Source: Hymenobacter sp. PAMC 26628 (GTDB lineage Bacteria; Bacteroidota; Bacteroidia; Cytophagales; Hymenobacteraceae). Taken from it: DNA of 64,000 nucleotides. Of this stretch, positions 1 to 11,346 are shown piece by piece. Position numbers and translations under genes: made by a program. A model generated the notes under the pieces. The model saw only the letters and a list, made by a program, of their open reading frames with translations, was not told the DNA's origin and made no database searches. Each line of letters begins with the position of its first letter. Within the stretch, counting starts at the first letter, position 1. Location: the NCBI RefSeq assembly GCF_001562275.1, contig NZ_CP014304.1, forward strand, positions 3,410,001-3,474,000, written 5' to 3'.

Positions 1-376
1 TTTCAGCGATTTCCGCGCGATGCCGGGCCAGGGCCGGTTCGCCCGCTACCTGCCCCAGGCCCCACACGCTGCCCGCACACAGCCCAGCCGCCACCACAGT
101 CGTGAGGCCCCCCACGCCCAGGGCTCGTCCCAGCCCCGACTTGGCCGGCCGCAGCTGCCGCCGCAGCGCCCACTGGCTGGCCAGCACGGCAAAGGGCACA
201 AGTAGCTCAGCCAGCAACTGCTTGGGGCCAAAGGCGTTGTTGCCGGTTAGGTGCAGGCCCACAATCCAAAGGCCGCACACCAAGCCCACGCCGCCACCAA
301 ACCGCAGGGCCAACCGCCGCACGGGCTTCCAAGCATCGGTGGCCAGCGCCGCCGGGCCGGTAAGGGTATCAGTCAT
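1..376 (-). CDS. DUF4199-like membrane protein, 5' part only
   Basis: This minus-strand frame opens at an ATG at 376 and stays open to the window edge, so the first 125 residues are visible and the 3' end is missing. It has at least three hydrophobic segments (about residues 22-42, 50-62 and 80-105), separated by basic loops, and an N-N-A-F-G-P-K motif after the first helix. This pattern resembles the small DUF4199 membrane proteins of Bacteroidota, whose function is unknown. A TACTTTTG box (386-393, minus strand) lies just upstream and could be its promoter. In related genomes such genes lie near dihydroorotase and BatA-type genes, consistent with the next gene here. The family assignment comes from pattern recognition only. 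Confidence 0.6.
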   Translation of the reverse strand, partial: MTDTLTGPAALATDAWKPVRRLALRFGGGVGLVCGLWIVGLHLTGNNAFGPKQLLAELLVPFAVLASQWALRRQLRPAKSGLGRALGVGGLTTVVAAGLCAGSVWGLGQVAGEPALARHRAEIAE

Positions 377-442
377 GCAATGCGTCAAAAGTAGGGCGGC
401 AAGATACGGCCACGGCCCGTTTTGTGCTGCCCCTACAGTGGG

Positions 443-2503
443 CTACGCCGCTACCGCTGCCCGTGGGGCCCCAACTTTTGGCTTCCCAAACCGAATCAGT
501 AGCGCTTCGGCCAGCAAGCACGCCAGCGCTAAGGCTAGGAAGTAGCGCCACAGCGGCTGCCCGCTGCGCTCAGCCTGCAACTGGGCCACTACGGCTTCAT
601 CCGCTCCGCCGTCGAGCACCCGAATGTTGCGTTGGCTGGGGCCCACCATCGCCCGCAGTTGTTCGGCCGAATAAGATGCTAACTCCGATTCCTTAGGGCT
701 CAGATTGAATGCCACCGTAGCTACCGATTGCCCAGCTCGTTGCACTTGGTAAAACCCAGGATCTTCCAGGCTAGCCGGCACTTCCAGCCGCAATGCGTTG
801 CCCTGCATCCGTTGCACGGGCAGCCAAGTGGCACTGTCGCGCACCAAGCGAAACTGCGTTTGGTCAGCTCCCTGACCGGGGCCCGCCACGGTCGGCACCG
901 TTAGGCTGATTGTCGCCTGCGTCAAACGGTACGCCGGTTGCTGTTCGTCGCGGAAGCTGCGCATCGCCAGCTTGTATAGCACCGGCACGAAAAGCACATG
1001 CCCGGCAAAGTCAGAATACGCAGTTGTCAACGGCGCCGAAAAGACGTACACCTTACCAGTTCCGCTCCCAAATTCGGATAAGTAGCTTTCGCCATCGCGC
1101 AGCCGCAAAATATCCGCACCCGTACGGGCCCAGCGCAATACTGGCGCCGCCCGGGGCATGGCCACGGCGCGCGTGGGGGCCCCCAGCACATCCCTAAAAA
1201 ACGGCTCCTGCGCACTGGGCACGGCCACCTCCCGTAGTTCCGGCGGCGTCCCTGGCAACTCCCACTTCACCGCACCTAAGCCCAAGTCGCGAAACAATTG
1301 CTGGTACGACGGGTGGCTAGTTGCTGGTCCGGCTGGCACAATTACCACACTCCCGCCCCCCACCACTAATGCGTGCAGAGCATCCCGTAGCTTACTGCCT
1401 ATGGTCGGTATTGCCTGAATTAATACCAAATTGGCCTTGCGCAGAGCATCGTAATTAATACTTTCCGGCCGGGTAAAAGCATAGTCAAACAGTGGCTCGT
1501 TCCGGTACACACTCTGGGTAGCCGGCACCGCTCCCACTTCCAATACGCGAATATTTTTCGCAGCTTGTACGGTGAAGTAGTAAGCATTATCAAACACGAC
1601 TGGTGCGTCTTCCACTATCACCCGTCCCCGCACCAAGCTCTGGTTAGGCAGTTGCACCTGCACCACCGAAACCACCATTTGCCCGCTATTCACCGTTACG
1701 CGAAATGCCGCCACCTGCTGGGGCCCCAGAAATACTTTTACTGGGCAATCAGCTACCGCTTCGCTGCCTCCATTTTTCAACCGAATGTGCAGCCCTAAGT
1801 TGGTCCGCTCACGCAGAAATGCCTCTTCAAACCAAACGCTATCCACGAAAACGTTACCAGTCCTAGCTCCTACCTCAGGCACTAACACCACCGGGCGCGT
1901 CGAACCGAACCCTTTAAAAAAATCAGGTTTGAAGCTGGACTGCTGAAAATCCGAAAACAGATATAACGGGTCGTTATTTTCGCCGCTAATTTCTAATGAC
2001 TTAATCTTTTCCTCCACTAAAGCCGGTTTACTATTTGGTTGTAAGACAAGCAGTTTAGCCTTGTATAATGCTTGCGACACAGCAGTAATTCCGCTATTCA
2101 TCAATCGAAATTGCGAAGTAGGGTACACTTTGCTCAATCCGTCAGCTTGCTTGATAGCCGTATTAAACAAGGCATCCTCTCCCTTCGCAGTCCTTCGCAT
2201 ACTGGGGGATGCGTCAACTATTACATCAATCGCACCAGTCGCTCCCCCAATCTCGTGTTTTTCGGCTGGAATAAATGGCTGGCAAAAGGCAACTACTAAA
2301 AACACCAAAAATGATATTCTATTAAGCAGTAGCAACAAGTGCTGTATCTTACGCTGCCTTGTTGTGGTTAAATCTACTTCCCGGATAAACCCAATATTAG
2401 TAAACAATACCCGTTGCGGTCGACGCAAGTGCAACAAGTGAATCAGAATGGGTATTGCCACCGATCCCAATCCCAGCAAAAATCGCGAATATTCTAAACG
2501 CAT
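443..2503 (-). CDS. BatA domain / vWA-like membrane protein
   Basis: The 686-residue protein begins with the BatA (aerotolerance regulator N-terminal) domain: an N-terminal helix with I-P-I-L-I-H-L-L-H-L-R-R-P, a conserved basic stretch with T-T-R-Q-R-K-I-Q-H, then a second helix around residues 58-75. A von Willebrand A-like region follows, with a MIDAS-type D-A-S-P-S-M at about residue 93. The long middle part is probably periplasmic. One helix near residues 655-675 anchors the C-terminus, followed by a short basic tail. Proteins of this class are inner-membrane proteins of unknown exact role that are very common in Bacteroidota. The N-terminal half is clearly more AT-rich than neighbouring genes. 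The role in oxygen tolerance is only the historic name of the family. Confidence 0.85.
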   Translation of the reverse strand: MRLEYSRFLLGLGSVAIPILIHLLHLRRPQRVLFTNIGFIREVDLTTTRQRKIQHLLLLLNRISFLVFLVVAFCQPFIPAEKHEIGGATGAIDVIVDASPSMRRTAKGEDALFNTAIKQADGLSKVYPTSQFRLMNSGITAVSQALYKAKLLVLQPNSKPALVEEKIKSLEISGENNDPLYLFSDFQQSSFKPDFFKGFGSTRPVVLVPEVGARTGNVFVDSVWFEEAFLRERTNLGLHIRLKNGGSEAVADCPVKVFLGPQQVAAFRVTVNSGQMVVSVVQVQLPNQSLVRGRVIVEDAPVVFDNAYYFTVQAAKNIRVLEVGAVPATQSVYRNEPLFDYAFTRPESINYDALRKANLVLIQAIPTIGSKLRDALHALVVGGGSVVIVPAGPATSHPSYQQLFRDLGLGAVKWELPGTPPELREVAVPSAQEPFFRDVLGAPTRAVAMPRAAPVLRWARTGADILRLRDGESYLSEFGSGTGKVYVFSAPLTTAYSDFAGHVLFVPVLYKLAMRSFRDEQQPAYRLTQATISLTVPTVAGPGQGADQTQFRLVRDSATWLPVQRMQGNALRLEVPASLEDPGFYQVQRAGQSVATVAFNLSPKESELASYSAEQLRAMVGPSQRNIRVLDGGADEAVVAQLQAERSGQPLWRYFLALALACLLAEALLIRFGKPKVGAPRAAVAA

Positions 2504-2648
2504 AGAGAAATGGCCTGATAATACCCGAAGTTACGGCCCCTGCTCTTGTCAGGAAATATATCAAACGATGAGGCTTGTTGTCAATTCCATCTTAGCTCGT
2601 CGCACAACGGCCCACCTTCCCTTGTATTGGGCAGTGTGTAAACACAAA

Positions 2649-2678
2649 ACGCCTGCCGCTGATGAAAGCGGCAGGCGT
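2649..2678 (-). terminator. rho-independent terminator of the rRNA operon
   Basis: A perfect 12-bp stem (2649-2660 with 2667-2678, loop of 6) is followed on the minus strand by TTTTGTGTTT. It lies about 30 nt downstream of 5S rRNA, as expected for the end of the operon. A 13-nt direct repeat (2677-2689 and 2691-2703) lies between 5S and the hairpin. Confidence 0.85.
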
Positions 2679-2708
2679 TGGGGAATAAACGTTGGGGAAT
2701 AAAATAAA

Positions 2709-2820
2709 GTTGGCGGCGACCGACTCTCCCACCGGTGAAGGCAGTACCATAGGCGCACCGGGGCTTAACGGCTCTGTTCGGAATGGGAAGAGGTGAACAC
2801 CCGGGCTAAAGCCACCATTG
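2709..2820 (-). rRNA. rrf: 5S ribosomal RNA
   Basis: The minus strand carries the conserved 5S core CCATTCCGAACAGAG and the GGTACTGC and GGGAGAG elements. Helix I forms between TGGTGGC at the 5' side (2811-2817) and GCCGCCA at the 3' side (2711-2717). Ends are accurate to a few bases. It is the last gene of the rRNA operon. Confidence 0.93.
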
Positions 2821-2930
2821 CTGGCGGGGAGTGCGCGTGTTCTGTCAAACCCGGTCGCCCGGGCACGCACTCCGCAATAACTCGACGCAAGGGGACAAAA
2901 ACGAAACGCGTGGCGCGCCACCGAAAATCT

Positions 2931-5847
<2,917 letters not shown>

Positions 5848-6030
5848 TTTCGCAACGTGTTTCCTTAAGAAAACCCGCCGGCCTCCGAAAAGACCCGGCG
5901 CGCTGCGCTTCGTTTTTGTTACCCCTTACGTCAAAGAACGATTACCACTAAATGAATCAGTGATAGTGTGGGATGATTGCCTATTGCATTCATCTCATAA
6001 ATAATAATATGCCCAATTGACATATTAAAG

Positions 6031-6104
6031 TGGAGAATAACGGAGTCGAACCGTTGACCCCCTGCGTGCAAAGCAGGTGCTCTAGCCAGCTGAGCTAATC
6101 CCCC
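6031..6104 (-). tRNA. tRNA-Ala (anticodon TGC)
   Basis: A 74-nt cloverleaf on the minus strand: 5' GGGGGAT pairs with ATTCTCC, the T arm is AACGG-TTCGACT-CCGTT, and the anticodon loop is in the stem CTGC..GCAG with TGC. CCA is not encoded. It lies in the 16S-23S spacer, the normal place for tRNA-Ala in bacterial rRNA operons. Confidence 0.96.
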
Positions 6105-6138
6105 ATGTTTGACTCCAACAGAATCCCGCTGCAATCAG

Positions 6139-6212
6139 TGGGCCTGCCTGGACTCGAACCAGGGACCTCTACATTATCAGTGTAGCGCTCTAACCACCTG
6201 AGCTACAAGCCC
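6139..6212 (-). tRNA. tRNA-Ile (anticodon GAT)
   Basis: A 74-nt cloverleaf on the minus strand: GGGCTTG pairs with CAGGCCC, the T arm is CCTGG-TTCGAGT-CCAGG, and the anticodon is GAT. CCA is not encoded. It precedes tRNA-Ala in the 16S-23S spacer. Confidence 0.96.
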
Positions 6213-6330
6213 GAGTTTCTATTGTGATTACAATAGAATTCGATTTAAAATTATTTGAATGAGGAAATAGACAATGGGTAAAGTGCTTACGAAACGGGTT
6301 GATTGGCCCCGTCGGGGGCGAAGCGGCTCC

Positions 6331-7847
<1,517 letters not shown>

Positions 7848-7938
7848 TAATGTCCTTCACCCACTCGTAAGCAGGCTGCTGTCTTGTGCTCGCCTCGCCC
7901 CGTTACAAGGACAAGGCCGCTCGACGCGTTTCGTGGCT

Positions 7939-7964
7939 GAGCCGCCGGGTTGCCCCGGCGGCTC
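7939..7964 (-). other. GC-rich stem-loop in the pre-16S leader
   Basis: An 11-bp stem of GAGCCGCCGGG with its complement and a 4-nt loop lies about 100 nt upstream of 16S in the transcribed leader. It is not followed by a T run, so it is more likely a processing or folding element than a terminator. Confidence 0.5.
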
Positions 7965-8087
7965 CCTTACTATTTGTCTATTTCCGTCATTCAAAGAACG
8001 TACGCCGCTTCCTGTTGAAGCAACCGTGCGGGCCGCCTACGCAGCCCTTTTATTCCAACCCCTCCCCCCGCTTTTCAATTGGGAGTG

Positions 8088-8117
8088 CAAAGGTAAACTA
8101 TTTTTTCAACTTTCCAA
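8088..8117 (-). promoter_or_regulatory. rRNA operon promoter P1
   Basis: On the minus strand TTG (8115-8117) is separated by 19 nt from TACCTTTG (8088-8095). This matches the Bacteroidota -33 TTG and -7 TAnnTTTG consensus. The region between is very AT-rich, in strong contrast to the leader. It is the closest of three such boxes to 16S. Confidence 0.75.
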
Positions 8118-8191
8118 TTTTTGAGCAAAAAAATTAGAATTTTTTCATTACTCAAACTACATCTTTTGTCGCCTCCTCTTGAAGCGGGGTG

Positions 8192-8199
8192 CAAAGATA
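8192..8199 (-). promoter_or_regulatory. possible rRNA promoter P2 (-7 box)
   Basis: TATCTTTG on the minus strand is followed by CACCCC, matching the context of P1. No TTG lies at the standard distance, so the -33 element is weak or absent. Confidence 0.5.
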
Positions 8200-8347
8200 A
8201 GACAATATTTTTTGGGTTTGTGGTGTCTTCGAAAAATAAATTTCGAGTCCTGTTATCCCTAACCTAATAAGTAAGTAGCGAACTACTACCGTGGTTTCTT
8301 ATCATTTCAATTGCACGCCCCAGTGTCCGTTTGACGTTTTGGGACTG

Positions 8348-8355
8348 CAAAGATA
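8348..8355 (-). promoter_or_regulatory. possible rRNA promoter P3 (-7 box)
   Basis: TATCTTTG on the minus strand followed by CAGTCCC is the third copy of the same box upstream of 16S. No clear -33 element is visible. The gap from 7848 to 8614 holds only this leader/promoter region and the purA terminator; no gene is seen. Confidence 0.45.
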
Positions 8356-8542
8356 AGAAGAGCTTTTTGCTGTGACGGCAGTGAATGAAAGATTTATTGC
8401 GCGTGCCATCCTAACTGGTTGGCGTTATGATAGAAAAATTCGGAATGAGTGTCATCTTGGTTCGCTAAAAGAGCTTGTTGCACTCATTGCGATAACGTAT
8501 GCATAGGAAAGCAGTTGAGAAGATTACGCTCTGGAATACACT

Positions 8543-8592
8543 AAAAATGGGGTCCTCATCACAACCTCTACTCGGTTCTGATGAGGCCCCCA
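8543..8592 (-). terminator. terminator of purA
   Basis: On the minus strand GGGGCCTCATCA pairs with TGATGAGGACCCC (one bulge) around a loop of about 20 nt, followed by ATTTTTAG. It lies just downstream of the purA stop codon. Confidence 0.75.
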
Positions 8593-8614
8593 TGCTGCTA
8601 ATGTCGACTTTTAG

Positions 8615-9883
8615 CTACCGAAATAGGGTGCTTACTCTATCCGGGCCAACGCTGACGATGCGAATGGGTACTTGTAGCTCGCGCTCGAGAAAAGCTAAGT
8701 AAGCTTGTAAGTTTTCGGGGAGTTGGGCGGCATCCGTTATGTTCGTCAGGTCGGTGTTCCAACCGGGCAGGGTGAGATATTCGGGCGTGATGGTGTTCAG
8801 TTCGCCGGGATCGGGCAACTTGGGAGTAGCTTCGCCCGTGGCAGTGCGGTAGTGGGTACAGGCTTGGATTTCAGCAAAACCATCGAGTACGTCTGCCTTC
8901 ATGAGGTGGAGTTCGGTGACCCCGTTGAGCATGATGGCGTAGCGTAACGCGGGCAGATCAATCCAGCCGCAACGCCGGGGGCGGCCGGTGACGGCTCCGA
9001 ACTCGCGGCCGGCTTGGCGGATCTCCTCCCCTATGGCATCTTCCAATTCGGTAGGGAAAGGGCCACTACCAACACGGGTGCAGTAAGCTTTGGTAATTCC
9101 ATATACCTTATCTATGTGACGCGGAGCAATGCCGAGGCCGGTACAAGCGCCAGCTGAAATAGTGCTGGACGAAGTGACGTAAGGGTACGTACCAAAGTCG
9201 ATGTCTAGCAACGAACCTTGGGCACCTTCGGCCAGAATGCGCTTGCCTTGGGTGAGGAGGTCGTTGAGGAGGTATTCGGTGTCGGTGAGTTGCAGGGTAC
9301 GCAGGAACTCGACGGCGGAGAAAAATTCATCTTCAAGCGCTTCAATTTCCAACTCCTTATTATAAGGAGCGGCGATACTGGCGTGGTGCGCCACGGCTTC
9401 CTTATAACGCTCCTGAAAATCGGGCAGCAGGATGTGGCCAACGCGCAGGCCAACGCGGCCAATTTTATCGGAATATGTGGGGCCGATGCCTTTGAGGGTG
9501 CTACCGATTTTGGTGTTGCCGCGCGCTTCTTCGCTGATGCGGTCGAGGGCCCGGTGCGAGGGCAAGATGAGCTGCGCTTTTTTGGAGATGTAAAGGTTTT
9601 TGCTCCAATCAACGCCCCTTTCGGTGAGTTTTTGTAGTTCTTCGCGGAACACAACGGGGTCGAGCACGACGCCGTTGCCCACCACGTTGAGGATATGGGG
9701 GTGAAAAATTCCGCTTGGCACTTGGCGTAGCACATGCTTACGGCCGTCGAAGGTGAGGGTGTGGCCAGCGTTGGGCCCCCCTTGGAAGCGGGCAACGACG
9801 TCGTAGCTGGGCGCGAGTACGTCCACGATCTTGCCTTTGCCTTCATCGCCCCACTGGAGGCCTACTAATACATCTACGGGCAT
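8615..9883 (-). CDS. purA: adenylosuccinate synthetase
   Basis: PurA joins IMP and aspartate using GTP to form adenylosuccinate, the first committed step to AMP, in the cytosol. The 422-residue protein starts M-P-V-D-V-L-V-G-L and carries the family P-loop-like G-D-E-G-K-G-K at about residue 12, the G-P-N-A-G-H-T motif near 37, and later K-G-I-G-P-T-Y and G-A-C-T-G-L-G-I. I chose the ATG at 9883 because it places G-D-E-G-K-G-K at the usual distance; a 16-residue extension upstream is not conserved in character. Its length is normal for the family. It stands alone between the STAS gene and the rRNA operon, and has its own terminator. Confidence 0.96.
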   Translation of the reverse strand: MPVDVLVGLQWGDEGKGKIVDVLAPSYDVVARFQGGPNAGHTLTFDGRKHVLRQVPSGIFHPHILNVVGNGVVLDPVVFREELQKLTERGVDWSKNLYISKKAQLILPSHRALDRISEEARGNTKIGSTLKGIGPTYSDKIGRVGLRVGHILLPDFQERYKEAVAHHASIAAPYNKELEIEALEDEFFSAVEFLRTLQLTDTEYLLNDLLTQGKRILAEGAQGSLLDIDFGTYPYVTSSSTISAGACTGLGIAPRHIDKVYGITKAYCTRVGSGPFPTELEDAIGEEIRQAGREFGAVTGRPRRCGWIDLPALRYAIMLNGVTELHLMKADVLDGFAEIQACTHYRTATGEATPKLPDPGELNTITPEYLTLPGWNTDLTNITDAAQLPENLQAYLAFLERELQVPIRIVSVGPDRVSTLFR

Positions 9884-9972
9884 CTTACTTGAAATTTGGG
9901 AAGCTTGGCCGACCGGACCCCGCGCTAACATGGTGCGTTACCGGCCGGCATTGAAAAAATTAAGGCAAAAAA

Positions 9973-9998
9973 ACAGCCGCCTAGGAGGAGGCGGCTGT
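9973..9998 (-). terminator. terminator overlapping the STAS gene stop
   Basis: A perfect 10-bp stem (ACAGCCGCCT, 9973-9982, with 9989-9998) is followed on the minus strand by a run of T residues. The last codons and the TAG stop of the STAS gene lie inside the hairpin, so translation to the end may affect termination. Confidence 0.8.
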
Positions 9999-10334
9999 GA
10001 GAAGTTGTTGGCGAGCAGCAGCTTCGGTGGGGGCCACTGCAAAGATGTTGTTGAGTTTAGTAAGAGCCAGCAGCTTGCGCGGGTGGTCGGCAGGATTGAT
10101 AAGGACCATCTCGCCGCCGCGGGTACGAAACTTGGCGAGCAGCGACACCAGCACTCCGATGCCCGTACTATTTATGTAGCGAATTTCGGACAAATCGACG
10201 GCGCAGCTGATTCCGTCAGCGCCTAAATGGTCGTTGGCGGCCTGCACGAGCGCCGCGGTATCAGGAGATCCCACTAAGTCGCCGGCAAGGCTTACGAAAA
10301 GAATACCGTCGCGCAGGGTGCTGGTGGTGGTCAT
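9981..10334 (-). CDS. STAS domain protein (anti-sigma factor antagonist type)
   Basis: A 117-residue single STAS domain with the SpoIIAA-like core: [18 protein letters not shown] at about residues 47-64. The serine or threonine in N-S-T-G is where partner-switching antagonists are phosphorylated. Such proteins control anti-sigma kinases or act in other partner-switch systems. The ATG at 10334 overlaps the fur stop codon by 4 nt (ATGA), so the two genes are very probably translated together. No anti-sigma kinase or PP2C phosphatase is in the window, so the partner is unknown. The upstream extension of this frame lies inside fur and is rejected. Confidence 0.85.
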   Translation of the reverse strand: MTTTSTLRDGILFVSLAGDLVGSPDTAALVQAANDHLGADGISCAVDLSEIRYINSTGIGVLVSLLAKFRTRGGEMVLINPADHPRKLLALTKLNNIFAVAPTEAAARQQLLTAASS

Positions 10335-10942
10335 GCGGGCTCTTGGGAGCGGGCGGCCTTCGCGCGGCAGTCGCCGCAGATGCCGTAGAGGTTCAAAGAG
10401 TGGTGCAAGATATGGAAGTTCAGCAGGTCGCCCACCATCGTTTGGATGCCGTGGATGCGCGGGTCGCAAAATTCCACCACTTTATGGCATTCCGTGCAGA
10501 TGACGTGGTCGTGCTGGCGGTAGCCGTAACTCTTCTCGTACTGGGCGAGGTTACGGCCGAACTGGTGCTTGCTGACGAGGCCCTGTTCTACCAATAGGTC
10601 CAGGGTGTTGTACACCGTAGCGCGGCTCACTTGCAAGTTACGGGCCTTCATGCCGGCATATAGTTCCTCGACGTCGAAGTGGCCCGAGCGGGCGTAAATC
10701 TCCTCGAGAATAGCGTAGCGTTCGGCCGTTTTGCGCAAGCCTTTATTTTCGAGGTGCGCCGTAAAGATTTTTTTGACTTCCTCTAACTTGTCCACATTCA
10801 GCGGGGCCTGCGAGGCCACGCTGAGGGTGTGCTTGGCGGCATAGCCAGTTTCGGAAGAGCCGCCCACCTCCTGCCCTGCCGCTTTGACGGGGCCCTTAGC
10901 AACTGTTGCGCTAGTAGGAGAAGATATTTTGGGAGAATTCAC
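10331..10942 (-). CDS. Fur family transcriptional regulator
   Basis: A 203-residue metalloregulator. The winged-helix part includes [15 protein letters not shown] and the recognition region [10 protein letters not shown]. The C-terminal part has H-D-H-V-I-C-T-E-C and a second C-G-D-C, the two CxxC pairs of the structural zinc site. An N-terminal stretch of about 47 residues rich in small residues is absent from typical 150-residue Fur proteins; a later start is possible, but no internal ATG fits well. Fur, PerR and Zur cannot be separated by eye. It is co-expressed with the downstream STAS gene. A weak hairpin separates it from the CHY gene upstream. Confidence 0.9.
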   Translation of the reverse strand: MNSPKISSPTSATVAKGPVKAAGQEVGGSSETGYAAKHTLSVASQAPLNVDKLEEVKKIFTAHLENKGLRKTAERYAILEEIYARSGHFDVEELYAGMKARNLQVSRATVYNTLDLLVEQGLVSKHQFGRNLAQYEKSYGYRQHDHVICTECHKVVEFCDPRIHGIQTMVGDLLNFHILHHSLNLYGICGDCRAKAARSQEPA

Positions 10943-10968
10943 AGGATAGGGCGTAACGGGTAAAAGTA

Positions 10969-10994
10969 AAAACCTAACCAGACGTTAGCTTTTT
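10969..10994 (-). terminator. weak terminator after the CHY gene
   Basis: On the minus strand AAAAGCTAAC and GTTAGGTTTT flank a 5-nt loop and end in a T run. The GC core is only about five pairs, so termination would be partial and relA/spoT-CHY transcripts could run into fur. Confidence 0.45.
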
Positions 10995-11346
10995 ACATTT
11001 CAAAGTAAAGGTCGTAATGATTGGCGCAGCCGGGATTGAAGGCGGCTTGGCACCGGGGGCACGTGTTACCGCAGGCGAAGTATTCTGCGATGCTCAGGGT
11101 GTAGTGGCAATTGCCGCAGAGAATGGCTTCGACGGCTCGCTCGGCTTTTCCCCAAACAACCGGGGCGTGGGCAACCGTTTCATTGTGGCACTGGATGCAG
11201 GCATAAAAAGCATTACAGCACTTGAATTTGATGGCGATGAGGTCACGATCAGAGTGGTAGTGAGCACACTGGGTGCGCTCGTTCACGCCAACACCGTGGC
11301 AGACGATGGGTACGGGGGGCCCCACACCAGTTGGCTTAGGAGTCAA
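10993..11346 (-). CDS. CHY zinc finger protein
   Basis: A 117-residue protein matching the CHY zinc-finger pattern. It begins with V-C-H-G-V-G-V, then C-A-H-Y-H, K-C-C-N-A-F-Y-A-C-I-Q-C-H-N-E, C-G-N-C-H-Y and finally C-G-N-T-C-P-R-C with N-P-G-C-A-N-H-Y. These Cys and His residues would bind several zinc ions. In eukaryotes CHY fingers occur in ubiquitin ligases such as Pirh2; in bacteria and fungi the small stand-alone form has no firm role, although a mitochondrial relative acts in intermembrane-space protein handling. The gene starts inside the 3' end of relA/spoT (11-nt overlap), so it is probably translated from the same mRNA. Confidence 0.88.
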   Translation of the reverse strand: MTPKPTGVGPPVPIVCHGVGVNERTQCAHYHSDRDLIAIKFKCCNAFYACIQCHNETVAHAPVVWGKAERAVEAILCGNCHYTLSIAEYFACGNTCPRCQAAFNPGCANHYDLYFEM

